Assembly (NCBI GenBank): GCA_046160725.1
Contig: JBJXHB010000449.1
Coordinates: forward strand, 1-6,418
Origin: JBJXHB01 sp046160725
GTDB taxonomy: Bacteria > Pseudomonadota > Gammaproteobacteria > Burkholderiales > Burkholderiaceae_C
Direction: 5' to 3'
DNA length: 6,418 nt
The translations under genes were made by a program, and so were the position numbers. Positions within the stretch are counted from its first letter, which is position 1, and each line of letters begins with the position of its first letter. The notes below the pieces were generated by a model. The model worked only from the letters and a program-made list of their open reading frames with translations. It had not been told where the DNA came from and searched no databases. Shown here piece by piece: positions 1 to 5,553 of the stretch.

Positions 1-453
1 CGGCTGCACGGTGCGCAGGCCGTGGGCGGCGGTGCCGATGGTGTCCAGCAGCAGCGGGGCCAGGTCGTCGTCGATGTCGTCGGGCACGGGCAGCAGGCAG
101 TTGTCGGGCACCGCCAGCGCCTGGGCATAGCCGCCATCCCGGTTCCAGCCGATCAGCACCGACTCGGTCTCGCAGCACTGGGTGAGACCGACGCTGCAGG
201 CGCCGCAATGGCCGCAGTGCAACGGGATGTAGACCACGCTGCGCTGGCCATGCAGTGCATGCCCGGGCTGGTCGACGACGCCGAAGATCTCATGCCCCGG
301 CACCTGGGTGCAGCCCTTGCGCCAGGGCTTGGTGTCGCTGCCGCACAGCGCGGTGCGGCGCACCCGCAGCAGCACCTCGCCCGCTGCCGGCCGTGGCCAC
401 GGGCGGTCGACCAGCTCGGTCAGGCCGCCACCGGGAAAGTGCGCCGCGCGCAT
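1..453 (-). CDS. Second zinc-dependent medium-chain alcohol dehydrogenase, 3'-truncated by window edge
   Basis: This is the N-terminal 151 residues of a medium-chain (MDR) zinc alcohol dehydrogenase, open through the left edge, so the Rossmann domain is not visible. The GroES-like catalytic domain shows a catalytic-zinc cysteine in LCGSD (C37), the GHE motif (H54, E55) and structural-zinc cysteines C80, C83, C86 and C94, with an extra C93. The position that is Glu in the neighbouring ADH (TEP) is Asp137 here (LLDTIG). An Asp at this catalytic zinc site is known from glutathione-independent formaldehyde dehydrogenase. The family oxidises alcohols or polyols with NAD(P)+ in the cytoplasm; the substrate here is unknown. 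It follows the upstream ADH stop by 27 bases and is presumably co-transcribed. I chose the start at 453 because it gives the usual MRAA-type N-terminus and has GGGG nine bases upstream; an in-frame ATG at 468 would add five residues. It may act on the same diol or sulfonate as its neighbours, but it is clearly diverged from the first ADH and not a recent duplicate. Confidence 0.88.
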   Translation of the reverse strand, partial: MRAAHFPGGGLTELVDRPWPRPAAGEVLLRVRRTALCGSDTKPWRKGCTQVPGHEIFGVVDQPGHALHGQRSVVYIPLHCGHCGACSVGLTQCCETESVLIGWNRDGGYAQALAVPDNCLLPVPDDIDDDLAPLLLDTIGTAAHGLRTVQP

Positions 454-462
454 CGTCGTCGG

Positions 463-466
463 CCCC
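463..466 (-). promoter_or_regulatory. Possible ribosome binding site of the second ADH
   Basis: GGGG on the minus strand lies nine bases before the ATG at 453. The other in-frame ATG, at 468, overlaps this stretch and has no purine-rich sequence before it, so this weak site favours the start at 453. It is only four bases in a GC-rich region, so the support is modest. Confidence 0.3.
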
Positions 467-480
467 ATGCGCAGCGTCGT

Positions 481-1485
481 TCAGGCCGGCAGCAGCACGA
501 TCTTGGCCGAGGCGCTGCGGCCATGGTGCAGGTCGTCGAAAGCGGCGCCGCCCTCGTCCAGCGGCCGGGTCTCGACCCAGGACAGGTCGCCGAACACGCC
601 GCGCGACAGTGCATCCACCGTGGCCCGCAGGTCCATCTGGCTGTAGGTGTAGGTGCCCAGCAGCGTGATCTCGGCCAGCGTCAGCTTGCGCATGTCGATC
701 TCGCTGGCCCAGTCCTGCAGGCCGATGTGCATCACCACGCCGCCAGGGGCCACGGCGGCCAGCGCGGCCTTGCGCGTGGCCACGCTGCCCACCGCGTCGA
801 TGACATAGTCAAAGCCGCTCTCTGGCGCGCTGGCCTGGCGCGGATCGAGCACCGCGCAGCGGGCCTGGCGTGCGACCGACTCCCGGCGCGGGCCGTGGGT
901 CTCGGCCACCGTCAGGCGGTCCACGCCGTAGTGGCGCAGCAGCAGCGCCGCCAGCATGCCGATGGCGCCGCCGCCGATCACCAGCACCCGGCATTCCGGC
1001 AGCGGCCGCACCAGCGCGCGCATCGACAGGTTGAGCGCATGCAGTGCGGTGGCCGCGGGCTCGGTCAAGGCGGCGCGCACCGGGTCCAGGCTGTCCGGCA
1101 GGGCGATCAGGCAGCGCCCGGGGATGCTCATGCGCTGGGCAAAGGCGCCGGGACGGCTCATGCCGACCATGCTGCGGTCGCTGCACAGGTTGTCGCGGCC
1201 TTGCTGGCAGTAGTCGCAGCGGCCGCAGGTGATCAGCGGGTTGCCGGTGACGCGCGCGCCGGTGCGCCACGGCGCCGAGTCGGATGCCAGCACCGTGGCC
1301 GCGAACTCATGGCCCAGCACCAGGCCCGGCTTGCGGCGCGGGTCGTGGCCGTGCCAGGCGTGCATGTCGCTGCCGCAGATGCCGGCGGCGTCGATGCGCA
1401 GCACGACCTCGCCGGGCGCCAGCTCGGGCTCGGGCCAGTCCTGGATCTGCGCCTGCAGCGGCTGGGTGTAGACGAGTGCTTTCAT
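481..1485 (-). CDS. hpsP: Zinc-dependent medium-chain alcohol dehydrogenase, likely DHPS 2-dehydrogenase HpsP
   Basis: A complete 334-residue MDR-family NAD(P)-dependent dehydrogenase of normal length. The catalytic zinc site is visible as C37 (GICGSD), H59-E60 (GHE) and E142 (TEP). The structural zinc cysteines are C87, C90, C93 and C101. The Rossmann motif GGGAIG lies at 171-176, and an acidic residue (E195) at the end of the second strand suggests NAD+ rather than NADP+. The nearest general families are sorbitol, threonine and L-idonate dehydrogenases. The call HpsP comes from context: it directly follows a HisD-like enzyme and an SDR in the same operon, as in described DHPS gene clusters, where HpsO and HpsP are proposed to interconvert DHPS enantiomers through the 2-keto form. 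The ATG at 1485 gives the normal MKAL N-terminus; the reading frame is open further upstream, but that part overlaps the SDR and has no family similarity. The gap to the SDR is 56 bases with no clear Shine-Dalgarno sequence. The enzyme class is secure; the substrate is inferred. Confidence 0.85.
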   Translation of the reverse strand: MKALVYTQPLQAQIQDWPEPELAPGEVVLRIDAAGICGSDMHAWHGHDPRRKPGLVLGHEFAATVLASDSAPWRTGARVTGNPLITCGRCDYCQQGRDNLCSDRSMVGMSRPGAFAQRMSIPGRCLIALPDSLDPVRAALTEPAATALHALNLSMRALVRPLPECRVLVIGGGAIGMLAALLLRHYGVDRLTVAETHGPRRESVARQARCAVLDPRQASAPESGFDYVIDAVGSVATRKAALAAVAPGGVVMHIGLQDWASEIDMRKLTLAEITLLGTYTYSQMDLRATVDALSRGVFGDLSWVETRPLDEGGAAFDDLHHGRSASAKIVLLPA

Positions 1486-1541
1486 GGCGCGGGATGGGTG
1501 AGCAGGTCGGGTCGGGGCAGCGTGGGATGCCGGTGGTGCGG

Positions 1542-2327
1542 TCAGAGCGCGGTGTAGCCGCCGTCGACCATCAGGGTCTGGCCGGTGATGTAGCCCGCGG
1601 CCGGGCTGCACAGGAAGACCACCGCGCCGTGCAGGTCGTCCAGCGCGCCGTTGCGGCCGATGGCCGTGCGCCCGGCGTGATGGGCCGCCAGCGCCGGGTC
1701 GTCGAACACCGGTGCGGTCAGATCGGTCGGAAAGAATCCCGGCCCGATGGCATTGCAGGTGATGCCCTTGCCGGACCACTCCTGGGCGATGGCGCGCGTC
1801 AGCTGCACCACGCCGCCCTTGGCGGCGCCATAGGGCGCGCCGTTGGCAAAGGCGCGCGTGGACTGCAGCGACGCGATGTTGAGGATGCGGCCCCAGCCAC
1901 GTGCGGCCATCAGCGGCGCCAGGGCCTGGGTCAGGAAGAACGGCGCCGCCAGGTGCAGCGCCTGGTGCAGCTGCCAGGCCTGCGGCGTGACCTGCTGGAA
2001 CGGCTGGCGCAGGTTGACGCCCGCTGCATTGACCAGGATGTCCACATGGCCGGCGCGCTCGCCGATGAGGCGCGCGGTGGCGGGCAGCTCGTCCAGCTGC
2101 CCCAGGTCGGCCGGCACGATCTGCGCCCGGATGCCCTGCTCGCGCAGCTGGGCCGCCGCGTCGGTGAGCTGGGCCATGCGGCGTGCCACCAGCACGACAT
2201 CCGCACCGGCGCTGCCCAGCGCGGTGGCCATGGCCAGGCCGATGCCGGCATTGCCGCCGGTGACGACGGCCTTGCGGCCCTCGAGCCCGAACCAGCGCTC
2301 CAGCGTGGGGGCAAGGTGGCGGTTCAT
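1542..2327 (-). CDS. hpsO: Short-chain dehydrogenase/reductase, likely DHPS 2-dehydrogenase HpsO
   Basis: A complete 261-residue classical SDR. It shows the cofactor motif TGGNAGIG (23-30), NAAG (100-103), catalytic Ser153, Tyr166 and Lys170 (YxxxK), the PG motif at 196-197 and the usual C-terminal GQTLMVDGG stretch (249-257). Arginines R49-R50 after the second strand (VARR) would be compatible with NADP(H), but cofactor choice cannot be settled from this. The family's usual catalytic Asn (the NL in the helix after strand 4) aligns with His125 in LHLAAPF, an unusual tetrad. Similar proteins are often labelled gluconate 5-dehydrogenase or 3-oxoacyl-ACP reductase. Its position between the HisD-like enzyme and a Zn-ADH matches HpsO of DHPS catabolism, where it would work with HpsP on C2 of DHPS. 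The ATG at 2327 lies 28 bases after the preceding stop; its ribosome binding site is weak. Family assignment is firm, role by context. Confidence 0.85.
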   Translation of the reverse strand: MNRHLAPTLERWFGLEGRKAVVTGGNAGIGLAMATALGSAGADVVLVARRMAQLTDAAAQLREQGIRAQIVPADLGQLDELPATARLIGERAGHVDILVNAAGVNLRQPFQQVTPQAWQLHQALHLAAPFFLTQALAPLMAARGWGRILNIASLQSTRAFANGAPYGAAKGGVVQLTRAIAQEWSGKGITCNAIGPGFFPTDLTAPVFDDPALAAHHAGRTAIGRNGALDDLHGAVVFLCSPAAGYITGQTLMVDGGYTAL

Positions 2328-2355
2328 GGCGTGGTTCGCAGCAACGTCGGGCGCA

Positions 2356-3669
2356 TCAGACCTTCACCGCCTCGCCCAGGTCGAACACCTGGCCCGGGAA
2401 GTACTTGGCCAGCCGGTCGTCTGCGGTGCGGGCATGGCCCTCCATGCCCTCCAGGCGCGAGATGCGCGCGGTGACCAGGCCGATGTCGCGCGCCGCGTCG
2501 CGTGTCATGCGCTGCCAGGTCAGCGTCTTCATGAACTTGTGGACGCTCAGGCCGCCGGAATAGCGGGCCGCGCCCTTGGTCGGCAGCACATGGTTGGGGC
2601 CGCTGGCCTTGTCGCCATAGGCCACCGTGGTCTCCTCGCCCAGGAAGAGCGAGCCGTAGCAGGTGAGGCGGCCCAGCCACCAGTCCAGGTCGCGCGCCTG
2701 CACCTCCAGGTGCTCCGGGGCATGGCGGTCGGACACCTGGGCCACCTCCTCTGCCGTGTCGCACAGGATGACCTCGCCATAGTCGCGCCAGGCGGCGCCG
2801 GCGGCATCGCGCGCGGTCGGCGGCAGGGCGTCGATCAGGCCCGGCATGCGGCGCATCACGTCCTCGGCCAGCGCGCGGCTGGTGGTGAACAGCCAGGCCG
2901 GCGACTCATGGCCATGCTCCGCCTGGCCGACCAGGTCGCTGGCCACGATGGCGGCGTCGGCCGTCTCGTCTGCAATCACCGCCACCTCCGAAGGGCCGGC
3001 AAAGACATCGATGCCGACCTGCCCGAACAGCGCGCGCTTGGCCTCGGCCACGAACTTGTTGCCAGGGCCGACCACCACGTCGGCCGGGCGGCCGGTGAAC
3101 AGGCCGTTGGCCAGCGTCGCAATGGCCTGCACGCCGCCGAGCGTGAGGATGATGTCGGCGCCGGCCGCCTTGAAGGCATACAGCACGTGCGGATGCATGC
3201 CCCCGCCGCGGAAGGGCGATGATGCGGCGATGACCGTCGGCACGCCGGCGGCCTTGGCCGTGGTCACCGTCATGTAGGCGCTGGCGATGTGCGCATAGCG
3301 GCCGGCCGGGGCATAGCAGCCGACCACATTGACCGGCAGCACCTTCTGGCCGGCGATGACGCCGGGATGCAGCTCGACCTGGGCATCGCGGATCGACGCC
3401 TTTTGGGCGAGCGCGAAATCGCGCACCTGCCGCACCGCGAAGTCGATGTCGGCGCGCACGGCGGCGGGCACTCCGGCAATCGCTGCAGCGACCGCGGCCT
3501 CGCTCATCACGATCTCGCCCCCGTACTGGTCCAGCGTGCGGGCATAGTCGCGCACCGCGGCCTCGCCCTCGCGGCCGATGCGCTCCAGCATCTCGGTCAC
3601 CACCTTCTGGGCGGTGGCGGTCTCGGTCTGCGGCGTCTTGGCCGCCTTCTTCAGGTACTGGATGGTCAT
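2356..3669 (-). CDS. hpsN: Histidinol-dehydrogenase-family enzyme, likely (R)-DHPS 3-dehydrogenase HpsN
   Basis: A complete 437-residue HisD-family protein of usual length. HpsN oxidises (R)-2,3-dihydroxypropane-1-sulfonate through the aldehyde to (R)-sulfolactate with two NAD+, a four-electron oxidation like that of HisD on histidinol. All HisD zinc ligands have counterparts: Q249 and H252 (GQAEH), D353 (GDKASG) and H412 (EGHART). The catalytic Glu-His pair is E319-H320 (APEHLE). Other family signatures are GPGN (201-204), AGPSE (224-228) and NHVLP (359-363). The section GCYAPAGRYAHIAS (117-130) and the C-terminal SVHKFMKTLTWQRM (375-388) differ from true HisD and resemble what I know of the HpsN-like branch. 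There are no his biosynthesis genes nearby; the gene sits between a TRAP transporter and two alcohol dehydrogenases, which supports a catabolic role. The ATG at 3669 gives a normal MTIQYLK N-terminus; a TTG six codons upstream is a less likely start. The gap after dctM is 43 bases and contains a GC-rich inverted repeat. General annotation pipelines may mislabel it hisD. Confidence 0.85.
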   Translation of the reverse strand: MTIQYLKKAAKTPQTETATAQKVVTEMLERIGREGEAAVRDYARTLDQYGGEIVMSEAAVAAAIAGVPAAVRADIDFAVRQVRDFALAQKASIRDAQVELHPGVIAGQKVLPVNVVGCYAPAGRYAHIASAYMTVTTAKAAGVPTVIAASSPFRGGGMHPHVLYAFKAAGADIILTLGGVQAIATLANGLFTGRPADVVVGPGNKFVAEAKRALFGQVGIDVFAGPSEVAVIADETADAAIVASDLVGQAEHGHESPAWLFTTSRALAEDVMRRMPGLIDALPPTARDAAGAAWRDYGEVILCDTAEEVAQVSDRHAPEHLEVQARDLDWWLGRLTCYGSLFLGEETTVAYGDKASGPNHVLPTKGAARYSGGLSVHKFMKTLTWQRMTRDAARDIGLVTARISRLEGMEGHARTADDRLAKYFPGQVFDLGEAVKV

Positions 3670-3677
3670 GGTCGTGG

Positions 3678-3694
3678 GCCCGGCCAAACCGGGC
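3678..3694. repeat. Small GC-rich inverted repeat between dctM and hpsN
   Basis: GCCCGG and CCGGGC are separated by five bases, giving a perfect six-pair stem (minus-strand loop TTTGG). It lies in the 43-base gap just after the dctM stop and about eight bases before the hpsN start codon. No T-run follows on the transcribed strand, so it does not look like an intrinsic terminator. It could modulate hpsN translation or stabilise processed mRNA. A stem this short can arise by chance in DNA this rich in GC. Confidence 0.3.
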
Positions 3695-3712
3695 GGGCAT
3701 CGGATGGCGCGT

Positions 3713-4987
3713 TCAGCGCGGCAGCAGGAAAAGCGAGATCTCGGGCACGAAGCCGATCAGGGCCGACACCCCCACCATCACCAGCGCGAAGGGCGCCGCC
3801 CGAGCGGCGATGGCGGCCACCGGCGTGCGGGTCAGCCCGCTCATGACGAACAGGTTCAGGCCGAACGGCGGGGTGATGAAACCCAGGCCCAGCGTGGTGA
3901 TCATGAAGATGCAGAAGTGGATCTGGTTCATGCCCACCGCCTGGGCCAGCGGCCACAGCAGCGGGCCCAGCACCACGATGTTCGGGCCCGCCTCCATGAA
4001 CATGCCGGCGATCACCCACACCACCAGCAACAGCAGGATGATGGTGGTGCGGTCGGTGCCGAAGCCCATCACCCAGGCCACGAACTGCTGCGGCACGTTC
4101 AGCACCGTCAGGGCCTGCGCGAACAGCAGCGCCACCGCGATGATCGGCAGCACGACGCCACACACGCGCGCGCTGGTGCCCAGCATCGCCGGGAAGTCCG
4201 CCAGCGTCAGCTGCCGCTGGGCCAGGCCGGTGACCACCGCCACCGTCACCGCCACCGCGGCGCTCTCGGTCGGCGTGAAGATGCCCGAGTAGATGCCACC
4301 CAGAATGATGAAGGGGATGGCCAGCGCAAACCGCGCGGCCCAGAGGGCACGCCGCCATTGCGCGAAGTCGAACGGGACGCCGGCCTTCTCGTAGCCGTGG
4401 ATGCGGTTGAGCACCACGTTGGTCAGCATCACCGACACCAGCACGATCACGCCGGGGACGAAGGCGGCCAGGAACAGCGTGGACGCGGACACCCCGAGGA
4501 CCAGACCGATGATGATGTAGGCGATCGACGGCGGGATCAGGATGCCGGTGCAGGCGCCGGAGGCGATCAGCGCGCAGGCATAGGTCTTCGGATAGCCGCG
4601 CTGGACCAGCCGGTCCATCATCAGGCGGCCGACGGCCGCGGCGTCGGCCGCGTCCGAGCCGGAGATGCAGGAGAACAGGCCACAACCCATCACCGCGGAG
4701 GTGCCCAGCCCGGAGCGCATCCAGCCGAAGCTGGCCTCGGCGAAGTCCAGCAGGCGGCGGCCCAGCCCGGCGCGGACCATGGCATCGCCGGTGAGCACGA
4801 ACAGCGGGATGGCGATCAGGGCGAACGAGTCGACGCCCTCGAACAGCGCCTCGCCGATCAGTGTCAGCGGCAAGGCCCCGGTGAACCACAGCATGGCGGT
4901 GGTACCCAGGCCCATGGCGACCCAGAACGGTACGCCGACCACCAGCAGCGCGACCATGCCGATGACGGAGGCGACGACGGCGTTCAT
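3713..4987 (-). CDS. dctM: TRAP transporter large permease subunit, DctM family
   Basis: A complete 424-residue polytopic inner-membrane protein, the ion-coupled translocation subunit of a TRAP transporter. Hydrophobic segments run through the whole length, as in the family's roughly eleven to thirteen helices. Family motifs seen: SFALIAIPLFVLTG (54-67), the first hairpin region CISGSDAADAAAVG (107-120), GILIPPSI (148-155), GGIYSGIFTPTESAA (230-244) and GLGFITPPFGLNLF (367-380) in the second hairpin. The hairpin SGSD..D is unusual: family members mostly have small or hydroxyl residues there, while D112 and D115 are acidic. It works with DctP and DctQ to import an anionic substrate driven by a sodium gradient; context suggests DHPS. 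The start at 4987 (MNAVVA, directly before the first helix) is preferred over an in-frame GTG at 5041 that would overlap dctQ and add eighteen polar residues. The gap after dctQ is only 16 bases, so translation may be coupled. Confidence 0.93.
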   Translation of the reverse strand: MNAVVASVIGMVALLVVGVPFWVAMGLGTTAMLWFTGALPLTLIGEALFEGVDSFALIAIPLFVLTGDAMVRAGLGRRLLDFAEASFGWMRSGLGTSAVMGCGLFSCISGSDAADAAAVGRLMMDRLVQRGYPKTYACALIASGACTGILIPPSIAYIIIGLVLGVSASTLFLAAFVPGVIVLVSVMLTNVVLNRIHGYEKAGVPFDFAQWRRALWAARFALAIPFIILGGIYSGIFTPTESAAVAVTVAVVTGLAQRQLTLADFPAMLGTSARVCGVVLPIIAVALLFAQALTVLNVPQQFVAWVMGFGTDRTTIILLLLVVWVIAGMFMEAGPNIVVLGPLLWPLAQAVGMNQIHFCIFMITTLGLGFITPPFGLNLFVMSGLTRTPVAAIAARAAPFALVMVGVSALIGFVPEISLFLLPR

Positions 4988-5003
4988 GCGGCAGGGTCCA
5001 TCG

Positions 5004-5522
5004 TCACTCCTCGAACATCGCCTTGCCGGCGAAAGGTTCACGACCGGCCCGCAGGTCGGACCAATCGCGCGCGATGCCCTGGCAACTGCGCCAGACGATC
5101 AGCGCGAAGCCGATCGGCACCGCGGCCTCGAACCAGACCTTGCTGACGCGCAGCACCGGCGTGGCGGCGCCGAACTGAAGCAGCGTGCCGATGGTGTGCA
5201 GGCTCCAGTACAGCGCCACCACCGCGAAGGCGATGGTGGCCAACTCGGTGAAGAGGTACAGCGCCGCCTTGGCCCGCGGGCGCAGGCGGCCGACGACGAT
5301 GTCGAAGCGGATGTGCGCCCGCTCGCGCACCGCATAGGCCGCGCCGATCCAGCCCAGGGAGATGAAGGCCTCGCGCGCCGCCTCCTCGCCCCAGGCCGAC
5401 GAATAGTTGAGGACGAAGCGGCGCACCACCTCCTGCACGATAACGATGCAGCAGAAGGCATAGAACACCAACATGGCCCAGCGCTCGGCGTCGCGGTCCA
5501 GCGCCGCGAGCAGGCGTCTCAT
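5004..5522 (-). CDS. dctQ: TRAP transporter small permease subunit, DctQ family
   Basis: A complete 172-residue protein with the four membrane helices expected of DctQ, roughly at 16-37, 52-66, 84-108 and 128-146. The loop after helix 1 contains SSAWGEEAAR (41-50), which matches the family's W-x-E-E-x-x-R type motif, and helix 2 is followed by RAHIRFDIVVGRL (68-80), the conserved HIR-D segment. DctQ forms a membrane complex with DctM and is needed for docking of the binding protein and for transport. The ATG at 5522 (MRRLLAAL) is preferred over the in-frame TTG three codons upstream, because a GGGA stretch sits nine bases before the ATG and directly touches the TTG. It follows dctP by 31 bases and precedes dctM by 16 bases. 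Sequence conservation in this family is low, so the call rests on topology, motifs and gene order, which agree. Confidence 0.9.
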   Translation of the reverse strand: MRRLLAALDRDAERWAMLVFYAFCCIVIVQEVVRRFVLNYSSAWGEEAAREAFISLGWIGAAYAVRERAHIRFDIVVGRLRPRAKAALYLFTELATIAFAVVALYWSLHTIGTLLQFGAATPVLRVSKVWFEAAVPIGFALIVWRSCQGIARDWSDLRAGREPFAGKAMFEE

Positions 5523-5531
5523 GCCGGGCAA

Positions 5532-5535
5532 TCCC
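5532..5535 (-). promoter_or_regulatory. Possible ribosome binding site of dctQ
   Basis: GGGA on the minus strand is spaced nine bases from the ATG at 5522. For the competing TTG at 5531 the spacing would be zero, so this weak site helps decide the start. Confidence 0.35.
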
Positions 5536-5553
5536 GCGGTGCGGCGCGCCCGA

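Noticed and set aside
22..1557. A 511-codon plus-strand open frame antisense to both alcohol dehydrogenases
   Set aside because: Its translation is low-complexity Gln, Ala, His and Gly-rich with no recognisable domain, typical of antisense shadows in GC-rich DNA. The minus-strand genes have complete motifs.
1843..3222. A 459-codon plus-strand open frame spanning hpsO and hpsN
   Set aside because: It crosses two well-supported minus-strand genes and their junction, and has no family similarity.
2356..3669. Annotation as biosynthetic histidinol dehydrogenase (hisD)
   Set aside because: There is no his gene nearby, it sits in a TRAP and dehydrogenase operon, and segments outside the catalytic motifs differ from histidinol enzymes. 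HpsN is the better fit, although only an assay or phylogeny would settle it.
3678..3694. Intrinsic terminator between dctM and hpsN
   Set aside because: The stem is short and no T-run follows on the transcribed strand; the genes are likely co-transcribed.
3666..4889. A 407-codon minus-strand frame overlapping dctM
   Set aside because: It is an Arg, Gly and Pro-rich out-of-frame reading of dctM; the real frame has all DctM motifs.
3578..5146. A 522-codon plus-strand open frame, very rich in His, Arg, Gln and Asp, antisense to dctM
   Set aside because: The composition is what results from reading the complement of codons for hydrophobic membrane helices. It spans several real genes and has no domain.
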